Shown here: positions 50,731 through 59,132 of the stretch, one piece after another
How the letters are laid out: the number at the start of each line of letters is the position of its first letter
How positions within the stretch are numbered: the stretch's first letter is position 1
Assembly: GCA_965367295.1 (NCBI GenBank)
Contig: CBDUHN010000002.1
Location: forward strand, 96,199 to 160,198
Source: JAIVHA01 sp965367295
GTDB lineage: Bacteria > Pseudomonadota > Gammaproteobacteria > DSM-19610
Length of the DNA stretch: 64,000 nucleotides
Direction: 5' to 3'
Position numbers and translations under genes: made by a program
Notes under the pieces: model-generated
The model's database searches: none
Told to the model about the DNA's origin: nothing
The model's input: only the letters and a program-made list of their open reading frames with translations

Positions 50731-50864
50731 GGGGATTATTCCCCGCAGCCTCGACTTGGGACGAGGACGGATCAGGCCAACGGAAGGTGGTTTCAAAAGG
50801 ATTTGAGGCGGGCGGGAATGTGCCCGCATGGGACAGCGGCGGCCTTCGGGCCGCCGTTTTTATT
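50731..50864 (+). ncRNA. rsmZ: Candidate RsmZ/CsrB-type CsrA-sequestering small RNA
   Basis: An untranslated RNA of about 134 nt is predicted. Hairpins: GGGGA/TCCCC (50731-50744); CCTCG/CGAGG with GGGA in the loop (50749-50766); GGCCA/TGGTT with loop ACGGAAGG (50775-50792); TCAAA/TTTGA with tetraloop AGGA (50793-50806); GCGGGC/GCCCGC with loop GGGAATGT (50808-50827); then the terminator. Further GGA motifs lie in the linkers (50765-50771, 50831-50833). GGA in hairpin loops is the binding site of CsrA/RsmA. A GacA box lies upstream and fdxA is the next gene, the same neighbour rsmZ has in Pseudomonas. Size agrees with RsmZ (~120-130 nt). Confidence 0.78.
50837..50864 (+). terminator. Terminator of the candidate small RNA
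   Basis: A perfect 8-bp GC stem (CGGCGGCC / GGCCGCCG) closed by a stable TTCG tetraloop is followed by TTTTTATT. There is no protein gene upstream for it to serve within 480 bases, which itself argues for an RNA gene. Confidence 0.93.
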
Positions 50865-50934
50865 GTAGCGCTGTAATGGTGTGGATCTTATCCGGCCGGT
50901 CTGTGTACTATCGCCCGTAACCACCAGGCACTGC

Positions 50935-51258
50935 TTACCGCTCCAGCAGGTCCAGCTTGCCTTCCTTGCCGTTCCATTCATCCGCATCCGGCGGGGCCGC
51001 CTTCTGCTCGGTGATTACGGGCCATTCCTGGGACAGTTCTTCGTTCAATGCCAGGAACTGTTCCTGTCCGGGTGGTAGATCATCTTCCGGAAAAATCGCT
51101 TCGGCAGGGCATTCGGGTTCACAGAGGGTGCAGTCAATACATTCCTCGGGATCGATGACGAGAAAATTGGGTCCTTCATGGAAGCAGTCTACCGGGCATA
51201 CTTCAACACAGTCCGTGTATTTACACTTGATGCAATTTTCGCCAACTACAAAGGTCAT
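50935..51258 (-). CDS. fdxA: Ferredoxin FdxA (7Fe type)
   Basis: A 107-residue [3Fe-4S][4Fe-4S] ferredoxin. Cluster ligands are within CIKCKYTDCVEVCPVDC (Cys9-Cys25) and CIDCTLCEPECP (Cys40-Cys50), followed by the typical C-terminal extension (PPGQEQFLALNEELSQEWPV). ATG 51258 gives the family start MTFVVGENC; the longer frame is rejected. In Pseudomonas fdxA lies directly next to mutS; here the whole wsp operon stands between them. It is convergent with the candidate small RNA. Confidence 0.96.
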   Translation of the reverse strand: MTFVVGENCIKCKYTDCVEVCPVDCFHEGPNFLVIDPEECIDCTLCEPECPAEAIFPEDDLPPGQEQFLALNEELSQEWPVITEQKAAPPDADEWNGKEGKLDLLER

Positions 51259-51389
51259 TGTTATGCTCCCGTTATGCAAGGGCGCTGTCATCGATAAGCG
51301 CCGAAGACCAGCGCTAATGATAGGGTGTACAGGCTGATTTTTCGAGACCTAATCGAACCGGCAGGGGGACGACCATTACCAGGAAAGGT

Positions 51390-52457
51390 TTACGGAATGG
51401 CGCGAGCCTGGTGTTCGGGATCCTGGGTGCTGATCTCGACGCGATTGCGGCCGTGTTCCTTGGCCTGGTAGAGAGCATGATCCGCCGCAGCCAGCAGATC
51501 GGCCGATACCGTATGACTATCACCGCAGCGGGTGGCAATGCCCACACTCAGGGTCACGAATTCAGCAGCATCGGAGGTCTTGTGCGAGATTCGCAGGCCT
51601 CGTATCTCGTCGAGAATATGCTGTGCCACGGATTCCGCGCCTTCCTGATCGGTATCCGGCAGTACGACGACAAATTCCTCACCCCCGTAGCGCGCCACCA
51701 GGTCGGCCGGCCGATGCACTACGCGGTCCAGGGTGCGGGCCACCATCTTCAGGCAGTCATCGCCAGCCTGGTGACCGTAGTTGTCATTGAAACGCTTGAA
51801 ATAATCAATATCAATCAGGATCAGTGACAGCGGAGAGTTGCTGCGCACCGAACGTTGCCACTCCCGGTCCAGTACTTCATCGAACTGGCGACGGTTGGCG
51901 ATGCCGGTCAGGCCGTCCAGGGAAGACAGGCGGTGCAACTCCCGGTTACTTTGTGATAACTGGGTGTTCATCTCCCGCAGCTGTTCCTGCATTTCCCGCA
52001 GTGCGTGGTAGGCTTCATCGCGTTCCCGCTGGGCGAGATAGCTCTTGGAGTGGGCGCGGATGCGGGCGATCAGTTCGATCTGGTCCGGCAGCTTCACGAG
52101 ATAATCCGTGGCGCCGTTGGCGAAGGCATCACTCTTGATCTTGGGGTCATCCTTGCTGGACAGCACGATGATCGGAATATCCCGGGTCATGGGGTTGGTC
52201 CGGTAGAATCGTACCAGGGTCATGCCATCGATGTCCGGCATGACCAGGTCCTGCAGCACCGTGGTGGCCTTGATTTCCACCGCCATCTTGATGGCCGTCT
52301 TGGGGTCACTGCAATAATGGAATTCGATGCCGGGTTCGTTTTCGAGCATACGACGAATCCCTTCGGCGACCATGGCCTGATCGTCGACCAGTAGCACTAC
52401 AGCCCAGCTTCCGGTTTGCGCCTGTGTATTGCTCACGATAGGTGTGCTCTCGTTCAT
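51390..52457 (-). CDS. wspR: Response regulator diguanylate cyclase WspR
   Basis: The output of the Wsp system: phosphorylation of the receiver domain activates c-di-GMP synthesis. The 355-residue protein has a REC domain (VVLLVDDQAMVAEGI, phospho-acceptor Asp70 in VLQDLVMPDIDG), a coiled-coil stalk (ALREMQEQLREMNTQLSQSN) and a GGDEF domain with ARYGGEEF and I-site RPAD five residues before it. Asp70 is at the same number as in Pseudomonas WspR. The start at 52457 is set by a four-base ATGA overlap with wspF; a longer frame is rejected. It is the last gene of the operon. Confidence 0.95.
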   Translation of the reverse strand: MNESTPIVSNTQAQTGSWAVVLLVDDQAMVAEGIRRMLENEPGIEFHYCSDPKTAIKMAVEIKATTVLQDLVMPDIDGMTLVRFYRTNPMTRDIPIIVLSSKDDPKIKSDAFANGATDYLVKLPDQIELIARIRAHSKSYLAQRERDEAYHALREMQEQLREMNTQLSQSNRELHRLSSLDGLTGIANRRQFDEVLDREWQRSVRSNSPLSLILIDIDYFKRFNDNYGHQAGDDCLKMVARTLDRVVHRPADLVARYGGEEFVVVLPDTDQEGAESVAQHILDEIRGLRISHKTSDAAEFVTLSVGIATRCGDSHTVSADLLAAADHALYQAKEHGRNRVEISTQDPEHQARAIP

Positions 52458-53497
52458 GCCCCAGCTCTGCTGCAACCTGTTGTTTTTTCGTATAGTGCTG
52501 CGATAGCCCCCCCTATCTCCCCAAGGGGGAGAATCTCTTCAGCGGCATCCAGTTCCGCTGCGGCCTTCGGCATACCATAAACGGCCGATGTGTCCATATC
52601 TTGAGCAATGGTATGCCAGCCCTGGGTCCGCAGGGCCAGCAGGCCCTCAGCGCCGTCCCGGCCCATCCCGGTCAGCAGTACCCCGGTCACCTCCCCCTGC
52701 CAGTGGGCCACCAGGCTGGTGAAGAAGGCATTCACTGAAGGTCGGTAGGGATATTCCACCGGATCCGGTGTATAGCCCAGTTGCTGGTTGGGTTTCAGCA
52801 CCAGATGATCCTGACGGCCAGCCACCAGCACCGTTCCGGGCTGTAGCCGGTCACCTTCCTCCGCGAGTCGTACCGGTAGTGCAATCTGGCTATCGAGCCA
52901 CTCGGCGAAGCTCTTCGCGAACTGTTCATCCACATGCTGGATCACCACGATGGAGGCCGGGATATCCAGGGGCAGGGCGGACAAGGTCTGCGCCAGTGCC
53001 GCCGGGCCACCGGTGGAGGCGCCGATGGCGATTAGTTGCTGTTCCGGATGATTGTGTACACAGGGTGCGGGAATACCCTGGGCGGCGTTGATACGCGCCT
53101 GGCCACGGATCAGCATTTTTACCGTATCGAGTTTGGCCAGCAGGGCATTGCGGCCCTCGCCATCGCCGCTGGCGCCCAGCACCGGCGTATTGACCGCATC
53201 AAGTGCGCCGGCGCCCATGGCCTCAAAGACCTTGGGCGTGTTTTCCCGAACCGATGCGGTGACCACCAGGATCGCACAGGGACTGTGGGCCATGATCTGT
53301 CGAGTGGCCTTGGCGCCATCCATATCCGGCATGATCAGGTCCATAAGAATGATGTCCGGCGTATCGCGCAGGGCTTTTTCCACTGCCTCCACACCATTGA
53401 CCGCCGTCCATACCAGTTCATGGGCGGGGTCTGAAGCGATCACTCGTCGCAGGGCCTCCAGGGCCAGTTGTGAGTCATTGACTATGGCGATTCTCAT
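52454..53497 (-). CDS. wspF: Chemotaxis-type methylesterase WspF (CheB)
   Basis: WspF removes methyl groups from the receptor and resets signalling; loss of WspF in Pseudomonas raises c-di-GMP. The 347-residue protein has an N-terminal REC domain (IILMDLIMPDMDGAKATRQI) and a CheB esterase domain with catalytic Ser in IGASTGGPAAL, His in VIQHVDEQFA and Asp in GMGRDGAEG. Both domains look intact. It is 15 bases downstream of wspE and overlaps wspR by four. Confidence 0.95.
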   Translation of the reverse strand: MRIAIVNDSQLALEALRRVIASDPAHELVWTAVNGVEAVEKALRDTPDIILMDLIMPDMDGAKATRQIMAHSPCAILVVTASVRENTPKVFEAMGAGALDAVNTPVLGASGDGEGRNALLAKLDTVKMLIRGQARINAAQGIPAPCVHNHPEQQLIAIGASTGGPAALAQTLSALPLDIPASIVVIQHVDEQFAKSFAEWLDSQIALPVRLAEEGDRLQPGTVLVAGRQDHLVLKPNQQLGYTPDPVEYPYRPSVNAFFTSLVAHWQGEVTGVLLTGMGRDGAEGLLALRTQGWHTIAQDMDTSAVYGMPKAAAELDAAEEILPLGEIGGAIAALYEKTTGCSRAGA

Positions 53498-53512
53498 CGC
53501 GTGCTATTACTC

Positions 53513-56500
53513 CTACGCCTCTCCAATTAAATCCATTACCGCGTCCAACAGTGTTTCATCATGGAAACTGCCCTTGGTGAGATAATAGTCCGCCCCCACT
53601 TCCAACCCACGTGCCCGGTCTTCTTCCCGGTCTTTATAAGAGACGATCATCACCGGGGTGGATTTCAGCACCGGATCGCCCTTGATGTGTTCGACGAATT
53701 CAAAGCCGTTCATGCGCGGCATATCGACATCACTGATCACCAGGTCGTAGTGACCGGTGCGTACTGCGTTCCAGCCGTCCATGCCGTCCACTGCCACGTC
53801 CACGGCGTATCCCCGGGTGACCAGCATATTGCGCTCCACCTCACGTACCGTGATGGAATCGTCCACCACCAGCACACGTTTGCCACGGTGATGGTGTGCG
53901 GCCTGGCCCTTCTTGTCGAGTTGATCCAGGCGGCCACCGGCGATGAGGATATCGATGGAGCGGATCAGATCATCCACATCCATGATCAGGCAGGGAGTGC
54001 CATCCTCCAGGATCGCGGCAGAGCTGACATCCTGTACCTTGCCCAGGCGCGGGTCGATGGTCTGTACCACCAGATTCCGTTCGCCCAGGAAACGGTCCAC
54101 CACGAGCCCGTAACGGTCCATGCGTTCACCCAGCACGATAATCGGCAGTTCATCCTGATTCAGGGCCGGTTCCATCAGTTCCAGCACCTGGTTCGCGGAC
54201 AGGATACCGATGTGCTGATTGCCAAGTGTGAAGTACTGGCGGCCTTCCATGGTTTCGATGCGGTCGCGATGCATTTTCAGCGTGCGGTCAATGCGCGCCA
54301 GCGGGAAGGCATAGGGTTCACCACCGATTTCCACCAGCAGGGCGCGTACCACCGACAGGGTGAGCGGCAATTGCATCTGGAATTGCAGACCCTGGCCCGG
54401 TGTTGAGATCGCGCGTACCACGCCGCGCATTTCCTGAATGCTGCTGTGCACCACGTCCAGGCCAACCCCGCGACCGGAAATCTCGGTAACCTGGTCACGG
54501 GTCGAAAAGCCTGGCAGAAACAGGAATTCCATCAGTTCCGCCTCAGACAGGTTGGCAGCCATTGCCTCGTTGGTAAGGCCCTTATCGACCACTTTGCGGC
54601 GCAGCTGTTCCGGGTCGATGCCACGGCCATCGTCGCGGACGGTGATGGACAGCATGCCGGAGCTGTGCACGGCCTCCATCACAATAGTGGCCAGTTCCGG
54701 TTTCCCGGCAGCGCGGCGTTCAGCCGGAGTCTCAATACCATGATCGATGGCATTGCGTACCAGATGATTCAACGGGGCCTCCATCTTGCTCAGGATGTCC
54801 CGGTCCACCTGGGTACCAATACCATTGACCTCCAGTTGCACCTGCTTGTCGAGGCTGCGGGCCAGATCACGCACCATGCGCTGGAATCCCTGTATGCCAT
54901 CGCCGAAGGGGCGCATACGGCTGGCAACCACTTCCCGGTTGAGCCGGTCAGCCAGGTTATGGCTGCGACGATCGTATTCCTCCAACTCGTTGAGCCGGTC
55001 GGACAGGTTGTGCCGACATTGGCCGGCCTTGTGCTGGGCCTCACTTAGCAGGCTCGTGACATATTCATTGGCCTGTATGTTATTCAATGCCTCGCCCAGC
55101 CGGTCGAGGGTGTTAATGAGTTCCGCCTGGCGATGCTTCACCTGTACCAGGCCTTCGGCGAAGGGCCGCAGCCAGCGTGACTCGACCCGTACCTCGCCGG
55201 CCAGTCCCATCAGTCGGTTCAGACTTTCCGCGGAAACGCGGATAGCGGCATCTCTGGACGGTTGGCTGGCAGTGCTTTCGGGGTGCGAGGCGATCGTGGT
55301 GACCGGGTTCGTTGCGTCACCATCGAGGTTGTTGCCGACGGGTTTGGCAGGGGTTTCGCCCTGCAGTACCTGCTGCAGGGACTGCACCAGTTGCACCAGT
55401 TCCTGCTCCTGTTCCTGCAGCCACTGGCCCGATGCATCGACGCTCACCTGGGCGATGCGGGTGAGCATGTCCACGCCACGCAGCAACACATCCATCTGTT
55501 CCGGGTTCAGCGTCAGCCGGTGTGTCTGGGCGGCTACGAACACGTCCTCCATGACATGGGCGATTCGCACACCGCAGTCCACGCCCACCATGCGGGCGGC
55601 ACCCTTGATGGAGTGTGAGGCGCGCATCAGGCCTTCCAGCAGTATGGCGTCGGCGGGGTTGTGTTCCAGGTTCAGTAAACCTTCATTAAGCGCGGCGCCG
55701 TGACTTTCCACCTCACCACGAAACAGTTCCATCATGGTGGCGTCGGCGCTGAAGGGGGTGAGGGAGATCTCCGCTGATGCTATCTGGCCTGAAGAAGGGG
55801 AGGCTTCGCCAGCCGCTTCCGGGGGCGGAGCAATATCCTGACCGGGGGTGAGTTGCGTAATCGTAGCCTGGATGGCGCAGGTCTGCTCCGCTATCCAGGC
55901 AGCGGATTCCTCTATGCTGAGCCGGGCGATCTGCAACAGCAGTTCCATGCTCTGCGGTATGGCTTGCATTTGTGTTTCGCTCAGCGCCCGGTTGGCGTCC
56001 AAGGCCTGGCCGGCAGCCGTTTCCAGGGCCTGGGCCAGATCGGCCGCAGCCGGTATCTCCACCAGCCGGGCAGCACTTTTGATGGCGTTGCCGACATGTG
56101 CCAGCGTTGTCAGCAGCAGGTCATTGGAACCCTGTTGTTGCAGAGCTTGCTCCAGGGTCCCGAGATGGCTTTCCGCTTCCATGCGGAACAGGGCGAGCAT
56201 GCTCTCATCACTGACGAACCCGGTATAGGGTGCGGCGGTCTTGTCCAGGCTGCTCAGCGGGATCGCGTCCGTGACTGGTACGGCCGGGGTTTGCGCCTCC
56301 TGCAGGGATTGGACCAGCGCGGTGATTTGCGGCTGGTGCTCCCTGTGCCAGGGGGCCAGTTGCTCCTGGGTGCACTGAGCCACGGCATCCAGCAGATCAA
56401 GCGCCGCAAGGCATAGATCGACATGGCGGGAATCCAGTTGCAGTCCCTGTTCCTGGGCGGCAACAAACAGGTCTTCCATGGCATGGGTGATCTGGGCCCC

Positions 56501-56701
56501 GGCATCGATCTCCACCATGCGCGATGCCCCTTTGAGGGAATGAGCGGCACGCATGCAGGCTTCCAGTGCGCTACGATTGCCACTATCCCGCTCCAGGACC
56601 AGTAGCTGTTCATGCAGTATCTGCAGCTGGGTTTCCGTTTCGATCCGGAACAGATCCAACAGCGAGTATTGCCCGAGATCGATATCGTCACTATCGCTCA
56701 T
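53513..56701 (-). CDS. wspE: Hybrid histidine kinase WspE with three Hpt-like modules
   Basis: CheA-type kinase that phosphorylates WspR and WspF. The 1062-residue protein is about 300 residues longer than typical WspE. Hpt1 has phospho-acceptor His54 (RAAHSLKGASRM). A second Hpt-like module has Asn205 where His is expected (VGNAIKSAARL). Hpt3 has His363 (RASHSIKGAARM). Then come the dimerisation helices, ATPase domain (LNHLVRNAIDHG, DDGRGIDPEQL, GRGVGLDVVHS), a CheW-like domain (EIGGEPYAFPLARIDRTL) and a C-terminal REC (DLVISDVDMPRMNG, YYLTKGSF). It is coupled to wspD by a four-base overlap. Confidence 0.95.
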   Translation of the reverse strand: MSDSDDIDLGQYSLLDLFRIETETQLQILHEQLLVLERDSGNRSALEACMRAAHSLKGASRMVEIDAGAQITHAMEDLFVAAQEQGLQLDSRHVDLCLAALDLLDAVAQCTQEQLAPWHREHQPQITALVQSLQEAQTPAVPVTDAIPLSSLDKTAAPYTGFVSDESMLALFRMEAESHLGTLEQALQQQGSNDLLLTTLAHVGNAIKSAARLVEIPAAADLAQALETAAGQALDANRALSETQMQAIPQSMELLLQIARLSIEESAAWIAEQTCAIQATITQLTPGQDIAPPPEAAGEASPSSGQIASAEISLTPFSADATMMELFRGEVESHGAALNEGLLNLEHNPADAILLEGLMRASHSIKGAARMVGVDCGVRIAHVMEDVFVAAQTHRLTLNPEQMDVLLRGVDMLTRIAQVSVDASGQWLQEQEQELVQLVQSLQQVLQGETPAKPVGNNLDGDATNPVTTIASHPESTASQPSRDAAIRVSAESLNRLMGLAGEVRVESRWLRPFAEGLVQVKHRQAELINTLDRLGEALNNIQANEYVTSLLSEAQHKAGQCRHNLSDRLNELEEYDRRSHNLADRLNREVVASRMRPFGDGIQGFQRMVRDLARSLDKQVQLEVNGIGTQVDRDILSKMEAPLNHLVRNAIDHGIETPAERRAAGKPELATIVMEAVHSSGMLSITVRDDGRGIDPEQLRRKVVDKGLTNEAMAANLSEAELMEFLFLPGFSTRDQVTEISGRGVGLDVVHSSIQEMRGVVRAISTPGQGLQFQMQLPLTLSVVRALLVEIGGEPYAFPLARIDRTLKMHRDRIETMEGRQYFTLGNQHIGILSANQVLELMEPALNQDELPIIVLGERMDRYGLVVDRFLGERNLVVQTIDPRLGKVQDVSSAAILEDGTPCLIMDVDDLIRSIDILIAGGRLDQLDKKGQAAHHHRGKRVLVVDDSITVREVERNMLVTRGYAVDVAVDGMDGWNAVRTGHYDLVISDVDMPRMNGFEFVEHIKGDPVLKSTPVMIVSYKDREEDRARGLEVGADYYLTKGSFHDETLLDAVMDLIGEA

Positions 56702-57390
56702 GACAGCCCCTTTTTCAGTGCATAGAGCAATAGTTCATCATCCAGACAGGCAACGTTGTGTTCCTTCCACGTCATAATGTGCCGGGTATAGGTGGCCTTG
56801 GCCCTGCCGATGGTGGCGGGCACGCTGTGCAGTTCATTGCTGTCAAAGCGGAGCGTGCCGTGTACCTCGGTGACCGGAAACACGAATTGATCCTGTTCAT
56901 GGGCGATGACTACCATGCGCGCAAATACGTCATAGCCGAGATCGTTGCTGGTGATTTCTCCCTGATGCAACCCCAGCAGGTTACCCAGTGATACGCAGAT
57001 ACGCAGTTCACCGCGAATATTGACCAGGCCACGGACCAGGCCTCGACCATGGTGGGGCAGGCTGTGAATGGGCTTTACCTCGGTGATTTCCTGCACCAGC
57101 CTGCTGGGCAGGGATAACCAGTCATCACCAAGTCGGAATATCAGTGCTGAATTTTTGTGCTGACCGCGAGTGTCTTTCTGCTGCGCATAGACGCGGCTCC
57201 ATTCCGCACGGTATCCCTCCGGCATGCGCCGATCCAGAATGCGCCGGCCTGCTGCGGAGTAAATCTCGCAGTTACGGCAATGGGTGACCTGCTCGAGCTC
57301 GGCACAGCTGGCGCCCTCGGGTGACCAGATGCCAATGCGATTCCAGCAGTCATCCAGTTGCAGGGATGCGGATTTAGCCGAAGAGGTCAT
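56698..57390 (-). CDS. wspD: CheW-like adaptor WspD
   Basis: A 230-residue adaptor linking the receptor to WspE. A ~65-residue N-terminal extension carries four cysteines (Cys15, 29, 38, 41; CWNRIGIWS and HCRNCEIYS) that may bind a metal or iron-sulfur cluster. The CheW domain covers ~80-225 (LSLPSRLVQEITEVKPIHSL, GLVNIRGELRICVSL). The extension is common to WspD proteins. It overlaps both neighbours by four bases (ATGA). Confidence 0.92.
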   Translation of the reverse strand: MTSSAKSASLQLDDCWNRIGIWSPEGASCAELEQVTHCRNCEIYSAAGRRILDRRMPEGYRAEWSRVYAQQKDTRGQHKNSALIFRLGDDWLSLPSRLVQEITEVKPIHSLPHHGRGLVRGLVNIRGELRICVSLGNLLGLHQGEITSNDLGYDVFARMVVIAHEQDQFVFPVTEVHGTLRFDSNELHSVPATIGRAKATYTRHIMTWKEHNVACLDDELLLYALKKGLS

Positions 57391-58664
57391 AAGGTACTGC
57401 TCCCGGTATCAGGGGCGGCGCGTTTGGCACGCCGATAAAGCAGTTGCGCGGCCTTGTCATCACCGTTGCGTTCGCATAGCAGTGCCAGGTGAGTGAGTGC
57501 TTCCACGTGTTTCGGATCAAGATAGATGGCCTTACGCCAGAAGCCTTCCGCTTCTTCGGACAGGCCGGTGGCTTCGCGCACCAGCCCCAGAAGGTAATAG
57601 GCCTGCGCTGATGGACCATGCAGGCGCAACTGCTGTTCGCATAGATCCGCAGCCTCGGCAAGATGTCCGTGGTTGGCGAGGTGCAGCGCTTCCTTGAGCG
57701 TGGCATCCGCAGTCGGTGCGGGTGCAGGGGTGGCCTGTTTGGCGGGAGCAGCGCTATAGGTGGTGGCGCGCGCCACCGGCGGGCGGGCGCTTTTGTTCAA
57801 CACGGATTTCGGTTTCTGGCGTCTGCGCGGCAGGCTGAAATCCGGTCGCTCCACGGCACGTCGCTCATCGTTGGATTTGCGGAATGCGAAGGCAGAGGGA
57901 TAGCGGTTGGAAACCTTCCAGTTTTGCAGGAACAGCCCCGCTTCTGCATGACCGATGAATAGCACACCATCATCCTTCAGCAACCGTCGCAGGATTTGCA
58001 GGGCACGATCCTGGGTGGGGCGATTAAAATAGATCAACAGGTTACGGCAGAACACGATGTCATAGGGTTCGGCCATATGCAGAAAGGAAGCGTCCAGCAG
58101 GTTGGCCTGCTGGAAATTCACCTGGCGGCGAATGCGTTCCTCAAGCAGGTATTCGTCGCCGACCGGTGTGAAATAACGCTGACGAAAACCGAGTTTCTGC
58201 CCGCGAAAGGAGTTGTTCCGGTATTGGGCGCGCTGGGCGCGAACCAGGTTTTCTCGGCTGATATCCACGGCATCGATGTGCAGCTTGGCTTCGGGAAAGC
58301 CGAGATCGCATAGCGCCATGGCGATGGAATAGGCCTCTTCGCCAGAGGAGCAGGGTACGCTGAGAATGCGTAACTGTTGCGCAAAATGGTTGGGTAGCCA
58401 TTCCTCCTGCACGAAACGCTTGAGGGCGTCAAACGGGCGCTGGTCACGAAAGAACCAGGTTTCCGGCACCACCACGGCTTCGATGAGGGCTTCGAGTTCC
58501 GCTTTGGAGGCCCGCAGTAGCTGAAAATAGGCCGTGGCGTCGTCGCCATGGCCGCAGGCGCCCATGCGCTGTTGTGCGGCACGGTGAATACTGGACACAC
58601 CGATGGTGTGGGCATCGAGTCCCATGGTGTTCTTGAGTAGCTCCTCGATGGCCGCCAGTGACAT
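57387..58664 (-). CDS. wspC: Receptor methyltransferase WspC (CheR with TPR)
   Basis: WspC methylates glutamates of the WspA receptor. The 425-residue protein has a CheR domain (PETWFFRDQRPFDAL, SVPCSSGEEAYSIAM, VFCRNLLIYFNRPTQ), an Arg/Lys/Pro/Ala-rich linker (~270-325), and C-terminal TPR repeats (ADLCEQQLRLHGPSAQAYYL, FWRKAIYLDPKHVEALTHLA). CheR-TPR is the WspC architecture. The start at 58664 shares one base with the wspB stop (TGATG); the longer frame is rejected. Confidence 0.94.
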   Translation of the reverse strand: MSLAAIEELLKNTMGLDAHTIGVSSIHRAAQQRMGACGHGDDATAYFQLLRASKAELEALIEAVVVPETWFFRDQRPFDALKRFVQEEWLPNHFAQQLRILSVPCSSGEEAYSIAMALCDLGFPEAKLHIDAVDISRENLVRAQRAQYRNNSFRGQKLGFRQRYFTPVGDEYLLEERIRRQVNFQQANLLDASFLHMAEPYDIVFCRNLLIYFNRPTQDRALQILRRLLKDDGVLFIGHAEAGLFLQNWKVSNRYPSAFAFRKSNDERRAVERPDFSLPRRRQKPKSVLNKSARPPVARATTYSAAPAKQATPAPAPTADATLKEALHLANHGHLAEAADLCEQQLRLHGPSAQAYYLLGLVREATGLSEEAEGFWRKAIYLDPKHVEALTHLALLCERNGDDKAAQLLYRRAKRAAPDTGSSTL

Positions 58665-59122
58665 CAGGCTACATCCGGAGGGAACAGCAGTTCGCATACC
58701 GCGGTGGGCAGTAGCTGGTCGAACTGCAGGAAATGAATCATGCCCTGTTCATCACGAGCAATATCACCGAGGTAGGGTGTGTCGTGTATGCGAATGCCGC
58801 TGGAGGAAAAGGCGTCGCGGTCACGTTTGATGGTTTCGGTCACCTGTTCCGCCAGCATGCCCAGCAGTCGCTGGCCACCGCCGGGCAGGGGATAGTGCAC
58901 CAGTATGATACGGCTGGTCATGTGCAGGGTGCAGGGCTGATCCTGGGTAAGGCTGCGCAGATCAACCACCGGTACCAGTTCACCCCGGTAATTGAACAAG
59001 CCGGCAATATACCCAGGCGCATGGGCGACAGGTTCCAATTGTACCAGGGGTACCACTTCGACAATGGCACGGGCATCGAGAGCGAAGCGGCTTGAACCCA
59101 ACTGAAATATCAGCAACAGCAT
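58664..59122 (-). CDS. wspB: CheW-like adaptor WspB
   Basis: A 152-residue stand-alone CheW domain (MLLLIFQLGSSRFALDARAI, GLFNYRGELVPVVDLRSL), without extension. In the Wsp array WspB and WspD both link receptor and kinase. ATG 59122 follows AGGGGC and lies 10 bases after the wspA stop. A longer frame running into wspA is rejected. Confidence 0.93.
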   Translation of the reverse strand: MLLLIFQLGSSRFALDARAIVEVVPLVQLEPVAHAPGYIAGLFNYRGELVPVVDLRSLTQDQPCTLHMTSRIILVHYPLPGGGQRLLGMLAEQVTETIKRDRDAFSSSGIRIHDTPYLGDIARDEQGMIHFLQFDQLLPTAVCELLFPPDVA

Positions 59123-59132
59123 GGTTGCCCCT

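Noticed and set aside
50731..50864. 6S RNA, RNase P RNA or tmRNA at the fdxA-adjacent locus
   Set aside because: Too short; lacks the 6S central bubble, the RNase P core and a tRNA-like end with CCA. GGA-loop hairpins fit the Rsm/Csr class instead.
50640..50876. 78-codon plus-strand reading frame over the small RNA
   Set aside because: It runs through the promoter, the GGA hairpins and the terminator stem, has no ribosome-binding site, and the RNA explanation accounts for all these elements.
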